From Sipunculus nudus (Eukaryota; Annelida; Sipuncula; Golfingiida; Sipunculidae): DNA of 64,000 nt. The position numbers and the translations under genes are program-made. Below the pieces are notes generated by a model that saw only the letters and a list, made by a program, of their open reading frames with translations, did not search any database and had not been told where the DNA came from. Positions 34,136 to 57,599 of this stretch are shown piece by piece (positions within the stretch are counted from its first letter, which is position 1; the number at the start of each line of letters is the position of its first letter). The stretch spans positions 66,201,300-66,265,299 of the forward strand of contig CM049314.1 in the NCBI GenBank assembly GCA_026874595.1, in the 5' to 3' direction.

Positions 34136-35463
34136 CAGCCAGCATTGGACCATTTAGTAAATGTTGGAGAGGTGTTGGCTGGTTGGGTATATGTAGGAGT
34201 TGGATAGCTAACGTTTGTCCAACATATATATATAATATATACACGCACATTTAAGCTGTACTACGGGTCTGTATGATGTATCTATTGCTTATGTCAGCTT
34301 AACAGTAATTGAGTAAATATTTCAATTATTTGTAGGGATCTTTTAGATTCTTTAATGTTTTCAGACCACTGTTCAAGTAAACAACCAAGTTTTTATGCCA
34401 AAAAAAACAAGTATGTTAATATTATATTAAAGTGATATCTAAATGTATATTATAATTGTATAGTCTGTATTATCCACTTTCTCTCTTTCAGTCCCCCTCT
34501 GTCAGTCTGCCAATCTGTGTTGAGAAGTTTAACCAACTTTTTAAGCTTTTTATATCAAGATTAATATGTGTTGTTTTGGGCTTGTATGAAAACCAAGAGA
34601 ATATCAGAAATTATGCTAATTATTATTAAGTGATGTTTAGAATTGTGTAATAATTAATACTTCTCCTGATTGCCTTTTCAAATAGTAAGTAGGAGTAGTA
34701 TATACTTTGGGTTGTTGACCACCTTTGGTGGAAGCCGGGCCCCGTGGGAAAGCAACCCCCCCCCCCACCTCCATGGCCCTTAGTATTGTATGCTACTAAA
34801 ATTGAGTTAAAAATGAAGGTAATTACTAGTGGTGTGCCACTTAACCAATTATATCTGGGACTGGTTCTTTCTAATCATAATCGATTCAATGAATTGCATT
34901 TTTGCATAGTCAATCACAAACAATTATGTATGCACATGAAAAGGGGGAAAAGCTGTAATCATTGCAGAGACAAGACAGAAAGTAGCAAACATCATTTTAA
35001 CTGAACTACATGCATGCAGTGAACAAGTGTCAACAAACTGGCCATTACTTTGCAGGGGTTGTAATTATGCCTTTCCACATGTCTCAGACAGGCAAACACT
35101 TGTATGGAAAGGCATTGTTCATTGTGTACCAACTACCAATCTGCTGGAGAGGGCAATTCCCAGACATTTCCTACATTACAATAATGATAACACACAAAGG
35201 AAAAACCCAAAATAGTATGATAACTTTGAAGTCCCAAGCTACCTTGTTACCATGCCCCGATATGGCTTCGCAGAGCTGATGAAATCACAGACAGAGAGCT
35301 TCTTGATTTGCAGAGCAGCAGAGCTGTAACAGGGCCATGTGTCAGTCTGAAACACAGCCCCTTTAAGGAAGTACGTTATTGGCCAATTTGTTTTCTTACT
35401 CAGGCCCATATTCAGTCATAACGTACATAACAAAGATTGCCGGGTGTCACCATTACGACGCTG

Positions 35464-35547
35464 CACCATAACCTCACAGGTTCTCACCATAACCTCACAG
35501 GTTCTCACCATAACCTCACAGGTTCTCACCATAACCTCACAGGTTCT
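35464..35547. repeat. 21-bp tandem repeat
   Basis: Four virtually identical copies of CACCATAACCTCACAGGTTCT. Confidence 0.95.
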
Positions 35548-36637
35548 GCAGAAATGTCAAAGCAGAAGTGATTGATTGTCAGTTAGGTACCATGATAAGA
35601 TACATCTGCAGCTAAAAGGAAAATTTTCCTGTGGAAAGTCAAATGAGATTTTACGCTCCCGAGGCAGCTGAAATCATGCACTTCTAAAGAAGCTACTAAT
35701 TTTCCGGCTGACTGCTTTGACTGTTGCTGATGCACTTAAACACCAGGTGGTGCAAATGGGCCTGTCTGCTTAAAAAACTGCTGATGTGACTATCAGCCAA
35801 CCAAATGCAAGACTACAAACACTTGACAGGTATAAGGCACCGCCCAGAAATCACATGTGGGGCAATTCTCTCTGAGCCTGTGGCCTGTTCAAACGGTCGC
35901 CAGGGCGATGAGCTGTCACTCAAAACAAAATGAACAACATTGGCTTCGTGTATTCCTCGCTTGACTGATAAACTGTTTTGCTTCCAGCACAGGGTCTCAT
36001 CTGATTGGACCAAACTACAGTGCTCCCCTCTGGTGTAGAGATTCAGGATACAAGGTCATAACAAACAGCGCTTATGATAGGTAGTTGGCCTATGGGTAAA
36101 GCGCTGTGTAAAGAGCGTAATGAGATTTATGCCATTCTTTTTGAAAGGTGAATAGTTAAAAGTATTACGAACCCTGCGTTTACCTTTAAGCATTGTGTAG
36201 AAGTCTGACTGACTTTACACAGTTAATATTTTTGGTTTATTTCCTTACAGGAGATTATAGAATAGTAATATAGAAGGTACAAAAAATAATCGACTAATAA
36301 AAGGCCATTCTTTTATTTCAGTCATTGAATATGATTTCACAGTCAATTCCTATCACTAATAATTTATACTGCCTTAACTGTCCTGCTAGCTGCTGCATCA
36401 AGATTTCAAGGTGCAGGTCATTTTGTTTTATTTATTACAGATCACATGTACAACATCAAGACTGTGAAGGGCTCAGCAATGTGTGTCAGCCTCTGAAAAA
36501 TAACCAGTGAAACTTGACCAAAATCAGATTCAGAGTTATCAGAAATTATCATCTGTAAAACTGGCCAGATCTTCCAGTCAGCAGATTCAGAAAAATTTAA
36601 AATCATCCTTTTTTTTAAACTGGTCACACATCCCTAG

Positions 36638-46703
<10,066 letters not shown>

Positions 46704-49690
46704 CCAGGACAGCAAATAGTCATTTTATAGCTATCTTGGACTCACAACTAATTTTAAAACTATATCCTTTCATTTGAATAACTTCAGAATATCTAAAGTG
46801 TCAGACAATGTTTCAGTGAGAGAGAGATATCACCAGTATAATTTAATGTGCACTAATCAGATTGACCAATCAGTGACTTGCAAATGGCAGATTGACCAAT
46901 CAGTAGCCTCTGTTTGTTGGAAGAGTCCATTCTGTACCAGCAGGTGCATCACTGTATCACTCTCATTGCTGTCTCATTCTTTTTGTTTACATTCACTTTT
47001 GAAGGTTACACTTTAGAAATGAATTCTCTGCAGTAACATCTGAGTTATAATTTTCAAATATTTCAACTTTTTTTAAAAATTAAATTTGAGCAAGTTTGTA
47101 AAACTGTTTAAATTACAATATCATGTTGTTAAAGTTTCACTGGAGCATTGTTCATTCAGTTAAAATTATGCAGAATTGTTTATTAGAGTGTGACAGAGAT
47201 GAAGTGGCCTACCGGAGAGACATCTGGTGGACAAAAGAGATGCTAGTATAAAATATTAAAATTAATTATTTCAACTGACCAATCAGAGGAAGAATTGTAA
47301 AAAAACATCATTTGCATATATTTTATGTATTGTTTTATTAAACAGATTTTTATTGGCTGTCAGATATGTTTATGCATAATTCATGACATGGCAGAATTTT
47401 TTTATTACTGAAACAATGGTTGAAACAATAAAGGTATTGATATTATGAGATGTTTTCCATGCATACACTAAATAAAATGCTGTAAAGCAGTTTTTAAAGC
47501 AGACCTTTCATAGTGTGATCATTTTCTGTGACTTTTATAAAAAAATCTAAGATAAAGTGTGGTAATATGATTTGCTTTTACTAGCTCCTACAATTAATCA
47601 CTGGAAATCATATGATATTATAGCCTATGACAAGAAGTGCCTATTCGTAACATGCAGTGTCAGATAAACACAACTGGAGGCAACTATTACACATTTCATC
47701 CAGAGAAACAAAATCTTTCTTTTCTCATATATCAACTCAATAAAAGTAGCAAAATTACTTAAATCTTAACACTGATGAACATTGATGGGGGGGGGGGGCA
47801 CAACTTTTATAAAGTTTGATTTCGAGAAACAAAACCTTGCATTCTTCTTTAACAACTCAATAAAATTGGCAACTTTGCTGAAATCTTAACGCTGATGAAC
47901 AGATTGCAGCGGCATTTCCTGTACACTGGGCTTACTGTAAATTGGTTGCTGTATTAATTGGAATAAGTAACTGTAGACTGAAAGTGAAATGACCATCCTG
48001 TCAATGTGTTCTTCCTTTTTGGATGTTTAACATTTTAATGGATACATGTAAAGTATTCTCAAATATCCCCCCCCCCCCCAACCTCAGATTCTCCTATGGC
48101 CACTCCTCATATTCTAGTTACTCATGATCATGATAGCCTGTGATTGTGTTGTGTTTCTGCACTGTATGCCATGACACAAAGGAATGGAAAATTACTGGAA
48201 ATCAAAGAAAATTATTGGAAATCACACCATGTTAGGACTGCTTACTTTACCATTTCTTGTAGAGAAAGTGATTTTAAATATGATTCAGCTGTTTATACAT
48301 TTGAATATCTGGTGTGTAATTAAAGTGTTGTCTCGTGTTAGTTATACAGCAGTGAAGAGATGTCTTTCCAGCCTCTATTGGTTTCATGTAAACATGTAAG
48401 TTATCGGAATAGGTTAATTAAATCCTTTGTAATAAACTTGATATTTCAAGAATGCTAAATATACTAATTTTACAACTGCTGTTTAACCAGTGATTTCTGC
48501 TGTAGTATTTATAAAACTGCACATTTAATACTTATACTAATATAGAAATAATAAATAATAATAGATTATTTCTTTGTTGGAAACAAATCTGATATAGTTT
48601 ATTTGACTATAAATGTATTACCTATGGTAACTGCAGAGAAATGTGACTCAGAATTAGCACACTTTAATCAGAAAACAATATACATGTGACAGCTCTATAG
48701 AAGTATAGACAGTACCAGAAGCAGTGTACTTTTAGTAATTAAAGAAGCATTTTCTAGCTGCATAAAAATCAGCTGTATCCATCACGTGCATGTTTTTCAT
48801 CTTATTTAGTTCATATCCTCTAGTAAACCTTTTATCTGAAATATGAGTTATGACAGTTCAACCTGAACGCTATTTTCATATCCTGGTATGGCAACAGGAT
48901 AAGTGGCTACGGTGTAATATGTAGTCATTTTCAATGGCTATTTCATTGTTTTCAAGAGCATTTGTATGAGCCATGATGTAGCTGATCCTGAGGTCCCGCT
49001 GTGTGTGTATACAACAGATTACTCTCGTCCGACACACAGACAATACCACAACAGTGCATTAATTGGCCAGCTGAGCACCTGGGGCCCGAAGAGGTTGGGC
49101 GAAGGGATTATTTCTTAGATCTCAAGTGTTTTTTGACAGCTTCATATGTTAGTAAATCTTTAACCAACTAGATTTATCTTCTTTAAGTTTTATAAACAAT
49201 TCAGTAAGCTTCATGTGACCACTATGGTTCAATGTTTAGCCACTAGGGGGCAGAATAAGTGGTTTTAAATGGTTGTATGGTGCTCTCACACAGAGAAGAG
49301 TAGGTAGGTTGTAACCCTGATTTGAATTTGATCAAAATTTTTCAGGAAATATGATTAACCAGGCCAGATTTGGAAGAAAGCATTCTGCATTTATGTAAAA
49401 TATTGCCAGATCCTAGACATTGTATGGTGTTCTTTTGTTGTACCTCTGCCAAGAAGTATAATTTTTTATCAACATTGGTTGATCGATTAGTATGTTGGTT
49501 TGTTTTGAATAAATTATGCTGAAGTTGGAGAGTTAAGGGAACGCCCAGCTTCGAAGAAACATTTAGAAGTATCATATGAATTAGCATAATATATATATTT
49601 CAATTAAAGGATTATTTCCATCGTGAAATGGAGCAATTTCTTTATCCTAGTCAAGTGCCAGGGCCACTCACTTGTATGACGGCCATCTTT
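46704..49690. other. 3' UTR and flank without recognised gene
   Basis: AATAAA at 47427-47432 and 47471-47476 mark probable 3' ends of the MOSPD transcript. G and C homopolymers occur at about 47788 and 48067. A similar ~50-base segment (GAGAAACAAAA(T/C)CTT...TCAACTCAATAAAA) appears twice, near 47700 and 47822. Confidence 0.45.
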
Positions 49691-49697
49691 GTTCACA

Positions 49698-49801
49698 TTA
49701 GCAGAGCTCACCTGTGACCCAACCATAGAGTTGGTGACAGGCACCAAAGTTAGCAGAGCTCACCTGTGACCCAACAATAGAGTTGGTGACATGCACCAAA
49801 G
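49698..49801. repeat. 52-bp tandem duplication
   Basis: Two copies of TTAGCAGAGCTCACCTGTGA...GCACCAAAG differ at only two positions. Confidence 0.92.
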
Positions 49802-49901
49802 TTTCATAAGGAGGGAGATTTGTGGTCTCTGACTACTCGTCATGTTCATTTCTATTTCAAAGCCTACTTTACTACAGGAGGGGCTAACCAGTAATTATTA
49901 T

Positions 49902-51614
49902 GTACAGTGGAACCTGTCTGAAAGACCACCTGTCTAACACACTTGAGTGTACAGTCACATTGGTTATAACTGACCTGTCTAATAAGACCACCTCTGAATT
50001 AAGACCTTTTTTTTGTGAGTCTGCTGCAATTTTACATACCAGCACCTGAAGGGTTTATTATGTAGATTATTTTCCTTCCCATGAGGGATACACTTCAGTG
50101 TATATTTGAAAAGTTTAAATGTTAATTAACTGATATTCTTTTAATTGTTAATGAAGCTTATTGTAGAGGCTAATTCTTTATGAGTGATATTTGTTAAAAA
50201 ATATAATTATATTTATTATAAAAGACTTTCATTTTTTAACCTCCTTTTGCATTATTCTGTGGTGTAGCACATGTATGTATCAACAATACATAAAATATTC
50301 ACTTAAGTATCATTATACCCTATCTGCATGATATGGTCTGCTGATTTTAAAGTCATATTCCATGATGGAATTTATAATTAAGAATGTTATGTTGTCACAA
50401 CATCATGTTATTGATACAGAGCATTTTTCACAGTTCATTAACATTAAATAAATGTCAATATAGCTTTTACTTCAGCTAAGCCTGCTATTTACAGTTATTA
50501 ATATGATTTCTGTGAACAATTATAATTTATGTCATGCTGTTACATAAAGCTGTGCTTATATCTGTCATGCATCATTTGTTCTTTTTGTCTCTGTGTACCA
50601 TTCAATCATCATACAGGATTCATGGAAATATTGTTACCCACAAGTTACATTTCTGTTTATATAATGTTTTCAGTATCAATAATAAAGATACACATTTAAG
50701 TTGACATTGTAAACTGCATCCTTTTACACATCTCTGTCACCTCTTTCCAGACATCTCTATCACAGACTCCTCAACTACAGACACCTCTATATTACAGACA
50801 CCCATCTAATTAAGTTGCACCTCCCTGTTACTTACACCTCTTTTACAAACACTGTGTATTACAGACACCACTTTCCATAACCTCCATTACAGACACCTCT
50901 TTTACAGACACCTCTCTGTTACAGACACCCCTCTGTTTGAACTGCACCCCTCTGCAACTTGCAGCTCTTTTACAGACACATCTGTATTACAGACATCTCT
51001 TTCCAGACACCTCTATTACAGGCACCTCTATTACAGATACCTCTCTATTACAGGCACCCCTCTTTTTAAATTTGCACCTCTCTGTAAATACTTGCACCTC
51101 TTTTACAGATACATCTGTATTACAGACACCTCTTAACATACCTCTCTATTACAGACAACTCAACCAGAGATGCCTTACTATTACAGACACCACTCTATTT
51201 AAATTGCACCTCTCTGTTACTTGCACCTCTTTTACATACACATCTGTATTACAGACACCTCTAAATACACCTCTCTATTACCGACACCTCAACTAGAGAC
51301 ACCTCTGTATTACAGACCTCTCTATTACACACACCGCTCTGATATGGGCAGCTCTATATCCAAGAATGTCTCTATCAGGAAAACCTGGTCTCAAGTTTCT
51401 AATATTCTAATAAGCTGGAAGTCATTGCACCTAGAAGTGGGGAAATATAGCATAAATTACAAGCTCCCCCTACTCTCTTTTTGAAAATCTTAATAGCCAA
51501 ATGGTTGTTATACATAGATGTACATCATGGGAAATCTCTCACATCATTGGAGCAGAGTCTAGCTAGATGTGTTAATGTGTGGACAGGTGTTCGCTCAGAA
51601 AGGTTTGACTGCAC
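49902..51614. mobile_element. 1.7-kb element with imperfect terminal inverted repeats
   Basis: The left end starts GTACAGTGGAACCTGTCTGA. The right end, read inverted, starts GTGCAGTCAAACCTTTCTGA. Over 34 bases, 26 positions agree. No protein-coding frame fits a transposase. The right half carries the minisatellite at 50740-51350, whose unit resembles the ACCTGTCT/ACACC motif of the ends. Confidence 0.6.
50740..51350. repeat. ATTACAGACACCTCT minisatellite
   Basis: About 30 degenerate copies of a 14-15-base unit close to ATTACAGACACCTCT are interspersed with GTTACTTGCACCTCTTTTAC variants. Open frames across it are repeat artefacts. Confidence 0.88.
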
Positions 51615-52545
51615 ACACACTCATTAATTTAAATTTATTCTCAAATCTTGTGTCATATTGATATCTTTACTCAAATAAATTGCATTTATTTAAGACCATA
51701 AAAGCACCATGACAATTTGAACAGTCATTTTTATTTCTGACTGGTAAGGATCTAAACAGACTAGGGAACATATGGGCATTGAGTAAGGTTGGCAGTACCT
51801 GGTAAACTGTACATTAGTTATTACAGGCACAGTAAACAAGACTGATATTTTACATTAGTGTAAAGAAGAAAATATATTATTGCAGCATTTTGTAATTTTT
51901 AGAGTGGACTGGTCCTGATGTTATATAAACAGTATCAAGCTCCATGGAATGACTTTTACCTGAACATGGTCTAATTATTAAATATTTTTTTTTTAAATAA
52001 ATACTGTATGAACTCATTTACAAGTCTGATAATTGATTCCCTGGGCACTATTTTAGCTGAGGGGGGTTTTACTTAATAAATGCTGGTGTGCTGGAAAGAA
52101 AGAGCCACCTACTATTTTAGGTTATTAAATGCAGATAAACCTCCCCTCCCTTACATGTATCCTACCTTTTTATTGTGATCAATGGCTTTACGATTTCATT
52201 GAAATTGCACAGTGTTGTAATTTGGGGAAAACCTATAATCCTGATTATTCTGACCAATTTATAAATTTAGTAAATATTACCTGTCTTATTCCTTAAAATT
52301 ATGTGACTGGAGTATTGAATCATTATGATATATACCAACCCAAGCCTTGTGTTAAAATCTTTTAACTCTGCTTCCATATTTTGTTTTTTTATGACAACAT
52401 TCAAGCACATGTGCTAAATAAATGTAACCTATATTTATTATCCATGTAATGTGCAGTGTGAATGAGTTAGGCTTGATCATGTTGATTGCATGTGAATAAA
52501 GGATAATAAAATAGTGATTTTGTTGTCTTCATCTTTGCCTCTTTG
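51615..52545. other. AT-rich spacer before the satellite
   Basis: Nothing was recognised between the inverted-end element and the 54-bp satellite. Confidence 0.4.
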
Positions 52546-55500
52546 CCATCCTTTTTCTCTCTCTTGTTTTGATTCTTTAGTTTAAATCACAGTCTCAAAC
52601 CATCCTTTTTCTCTCTCTTGTTTTGATTCTTTGGTTTTTATCAAAGTCTCTATCCATCCTTTTTCCCTCTCTTGTTTTGATTCTTTAGTTTATATCACGG
52701 TCTCAATCCTTCCTTTTTCCCTCTCTTGTTTTGATTCTTTAGTTTATATCAAAGTTTCTATCCATCCTTTTCCCTCTCTTGTTTTGATTCTTTTGTTTCT
52801 ATCACGGTCTCAATCCATCCTTTTTCCCTCTCTTGTTTTAATTCTTTAGTTTATATCACAGTCTCAATCCATCCTTATTCTCTCTCTTGTTTTGATTCTT
52901 AAGTTTATATCAAAGTCTCTATCCATCCTTTTTCCCTCTCTTGTTTTGATTCTTTAGGTTATATCAAAGTCTCTATCCATCATTTTTCTGTCTCTTGTTT
53001 TGATTCTTTAGTTTATATCACGGTCTCAATCCATCCTTTTTCCCTCTCTTGTTTTGATTCTTTAGTTTATATCAAAGTCTCTATCCATCTTTTTTCTCTC
53101 ACTTGTTTTAATTCTTTAGTTTATATCACAGTCTCAGTCCATCCTTTTTCTCTTTCTTGTTTTGATTCTTTAGGTTATATCAAAGTCTCTATCCATCCTT
53201 TTTCTCTCTCTTGTTTTAATTCTTAAGTTTATATCACGGCCTCAATCCATCCTTTTTCCCTCTCTTGTTTTGATTCTTTAGTTTATATCAAAGTCTCTAT
53301 CCATCTTTTTTCTTTCACTTGTTTTAATTCTTTAGTTTATATCACAGTCTCAGTCCATCCTTTTTCTCTCTCTTTTTTTAATTCTTTAGTTTATATCACA
53401 GTCTCATTTCATCCTTTTTCTCTCTCTTGTTTTGATTCTTAAGTTTATATCAAAGTCTCTATCCATCCTTTTTCTCTCTCTTGTTTTGATTCTTTAGTTT
53501 ATATCAAAGTCTCTATCCATCCTTTTTCTCTCTCTTGTTTTGATTCTTTAGTTTATATCAAAGTCTCTATCTATCCTTTTTCTCTCTCTTGTTTTGATTA
53601 TTTAGTTTCTATCACGGTCTCAATCCATCCCTTTTCCCTTTATTTTTTTAATTCTTTAGTTTATATCACAGTCTCAATCCATCCTTTTTCTCTTTCTTGT
53701 TTTGATTCTTTAGTTTATATCAAAGTCTCTATCCATCCTTTTTCTCTCTCTTGTTTTGATTCTTTAGTTTATATCAAAGTCTCTATCCATCCTTTTTCTC
53801 TCTCTTGATTTAATTCTTAAGTTTATATCAAAGTCTCTATCCATCCTTTTTCTCTCTCTTGTTTTGATTCTTTAGTTTCTATCACGGTCTCAATCCATCC
53901 TTTTTCTCTCTCTTGTTTTGATTCTTTAGTTTATATCAAAGTCTCTATCCATCCTTTTTCTCTCTCTTGTTTTGATTCTTTAGTTTATATCAAAGTCTCT
54001 ATCCATCCTTTTTCTCTCTCTTGTTTTGATTCTTTAGTTTATATCACGGTCTCAATCCATCCTTTTCCCTCTCTTTTTTTTTATTCTTTAGTTTATATCA
54101 CAGTCTCAATCCATCCTTTTTCTCTCTCTTGTTTTGATTCTTTAGTTTAAATCACAGTCTCAAACCATCCTTTTTCTCTCTCTTGTTTTGATTCTTTGGT
54201 TTTTATCAAAGTCTCTATCCATCCTTTTTCCCTCTCTTGTTTTGATTCTTTAGTTTATATCACGGTCTCAATCCTTCCTTTTTCTCTCTCTTGTTTTGAT
54301 TCTTTAGTTTATATCAAAGTTTCTATCCATCCTTTTCCCTCTCTTGTTTTGATTCTTTTGTTTCTATCACGGTCTCAATCCATCCTTTTTCCCTCTCTTG
54401 TTTTAATTCTTTAGTTTATATTTCAGTCTCTATCCATCCTTTTTCTCTCTCTTGTTTTGATTCTTTAGTTAATATCATGGCCTCAATCTATCCTTTTTCC
54501 CTCACTTTTTTTAATTCTTTAGTTTATATCAAAGTTTCTATCCATCCTTTTTCTCTCTCTTGCTTTGATTCTTTAGTTTATATCAAAGTCTCAATCCATC
54601 CTTTTTCCCTCTCTTGTTTTGATTCTTAAGTTTATATCAAAGTCTCTATCCATCCTTTTTCCCTCTCTTTTTTTAATTCTTTAGTTTATATCAAAGTCTC
54701 TATCCATCCTTTTTCTCTCTCTTGTTTTGATTCTTTAGTTTCTATCACGGTCTCAATCCATCCTTTTTCTCTCTCTTGTTTTGATTCTTTAGTTTATATC
54801 AAAGTCTCTATCCATCCTTTTTCTCTCTCTTGTTTTGATTCTTTAGTTTATATCACGGTCTCAATCCATCCTTTTTCCCTCTATTTTTTTAATTCTTTAG
54901 TTTATATCACAGTCTCAATCCATCCTTTTTCTCTTTCTTGTTTTGATTCTTTAGTTTATATCAAAGTCTCTATCCATCCTTTTTCTCTCTCTTGTTTTGA
55001 TTCTTTAGTTTATATCACAGTCTCATTCCATCCTTTTTCTCTCTCTTGTTTTGATTCTTTAGTTTATATCAAAGTCTCTATCCATCCTTTTTCTCTCTCT
55101 TGTTTTGATTCTTTAGTTTATATCACAGTCTCAATCCATCCTTTTTCTCTCTCTTGTTTTGATTCTTTAGTTTAAATCACAGTCTCAAACCATCCTTTTT
55201 CTCTCTCTTGTTTTGATTCTTTGGTTTTTATCAAAGTCTCTATCCATCCTTTTTCCCTCTCTTGTTTTGATTCTTTAGTTTATATCACGGTCTCAATCCT
55301 TCATTTTCCCTCTCTTGTTTTAATTCTTTAGTTTATATCACAGTCTCAATCCATCCTTATTCTCTCTCTTGTTTTGATTCTTAAGTTTATATCAAAGTCT
55401 CTATCCACCCTTTTTCCCTCTCTTGTTTTGATTCTTTAGGTTATATCAAAGTCTCTATCCATCATTTTTCTGTCTCTTGTTTTGATTCTTTAGTTTATAT

Positions 55501-57599
55501 CACGGTCTCAATCCATCCTTTTTCCCTCTCTTGTTTTGATTCTTTAGTTTATATCAAAGTCTCTATCCATCTTTTTTCTCTCACTTGTTTTAATTCTTTA
55601 GTTTATATCACAGTCTCAGTCCATCCTTTTTCTCTTTCTTGTTTTGATTCTTTAGGTTATATCAAAGTCTCTATCCATCCTTTTTCTCTCTCTTGTTTTG
55701 ATTCTTAAGTTTATATCACGGCCTCAATCCATCCTTTTTCCCTCTCTTGTTTTGATTCTTTAGTTTATATCAAAGTCTCTATCCATCTTTTTTCTTTCAC
55801 TTGTTTTAATTCTTTAGTTTATATCACAGTCTCAGTCCATCCTTTTTCTCTCTCTTTTTTTAATTCTTTAGTTTATATCACAGTCTCATTTCATCCTTTT
55901 TCTCTCTCTTGTTTTGATTCTTAAGTTTATATCAAAGTCTCTATCCATCCTTTTTCTCTCTCTTGTTTTGATTCTTTAGTTTATATCAAAGTCTCTATCC
56001 ATCCTTTTTCTCTCTCTTGTTTTGATTATTTAGTTTATATCACGGTCTCAATTCATCCTTTTTCCCTCTATTTTTTTAATTCTTTAGTTTATATCACAGT
56101 CTCAAACCATCCTTTTTCTCTCTCTTGTTTTGATTCTTTAGTTTATATCAAAGTCTCTATCCATCCTTTTTCTCTCTCTTGTTTTGATTCTTTAGTTTAT
56201 ATCAAAGTCTCTATCCATCCTTTTTCTCTCTCTTGATTTAATTCTTTAGTTTATATCAAAGTCTCTATCCATCCTTTTTCTCTCTCTTGTTTTGATTCTT
56301 TAGTTTCTATCACGGTCTCAATCCATCCTTTTTCTCTCTCTTGTTTTGATTCTTTAGTTTATATCAAAGACTCTATCCTTCCTTTTTCTCTCTCTTGTTT
56401 TGATTTTTTAGGTTATATCACGGTCTCAATCCATCCTTTTTCCCTCTCTTTTTTAATTCTTTAGTTTATATCACAGTCTCAATCCATTCTTTTTCTCTCT
56501 CTTGTTTTGATTCTTTAGTCTATATCACAGTCTCAATCTATCCTTTTTCTCTCTCTTGTTTTGATTCTTTAGTTTATATCACGGTCTCAATCCATCCTTT
56601 TTCCCTCTCTTGTTTTGATTCTTTAGGTTATATCAGTCTCTATCCATCCTTTTTCTCTCTCTTGTTTTGATTCTTTAGTTTATATCACGGTCTCAATCCA
56701 TCCTTTTTCCCTCTCTTGTTTTGATTCTTTAGTTTATATCAAAGTCTCTATCCATCTTTTTTCTCTCACTTGTTTTAATTCTTTAGTTTATATCACAGTC
56801 TCATTCCATCCTTTTTCTCTCTCTTGTTTTGATTCTTTAGTTTATATCAAAGTCTCTATCCATCCTTTTTCTCTCTCTTGTTTTGATTCTTTAGTTTATA
56901 TCAAAGTCTCTATCCATCCTTTTTTCTCTCTCTTGTTTTGATTCTTTAGTTTATATCACGGTCTCAATCCATCCTTTTTCCCTCTATTTTTTTAATTCTT
57001 TAGTTTATATCACAGTCTCAAACCATCCTTTTTCTCTTTCTTGTGTTGATTCTTTAGTTTATATCAAAGTCTCTATCCATCCTTTTTCTCTCTCTTGTTT
57101 TGATTCTTTAGTTTATATCAAAGTCTCTATCCATCCTTTTACTCTCTCTTGTTTTGATTCTTTAGTTTCTATCACGGTCTCAATCCATCCTTTTTCTCTA
57201 TCTTGTTTTGATTCTTTAATTTATATCTCGGTCTCAATCCATCCTTTTTCCCTCTCTTTTTTTAATTCTTTAGTTCATATCACAGTCTCAATCCATCCTT
57301 TTTCTCTCTCTTGTTTTGATTCTTTAGTTTAAATCACAGTCTCAAACCATCCTTTTTCCCTCTCTTTTTTTAATTCTTTAGTTTATATCACAGTCTCAAT
57401 CCATCCTTTTTCTCTCTCTTGTTTTGATTCTTTAGTTTAAATCACAGTCTCAAACCATCCTTTTTCTCTCTCTTGTTTTGATTCTTTCGTTTTTATCAAA
57501 GTCTCTATCCATCCTTTTTCCCTCTCTTGTTTTGATTCTTTAGTTTATATCACGGTCTCAATCCTTCCTTTTTCCCTCTCTTGTTTTGATTCTTTAGTT

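Noticed and set aside
33909-34254. ORFs with long Tyr-Ile runs
   Set aside because: They are translations of the (TA)n microsatellite.
50937-51484. 119- and 87-codon ORFs rich in Thr, Leu and Tyr
   Set aside because: They cross the ATTACAGACACCTCT minisatellite and reflect its repeat.
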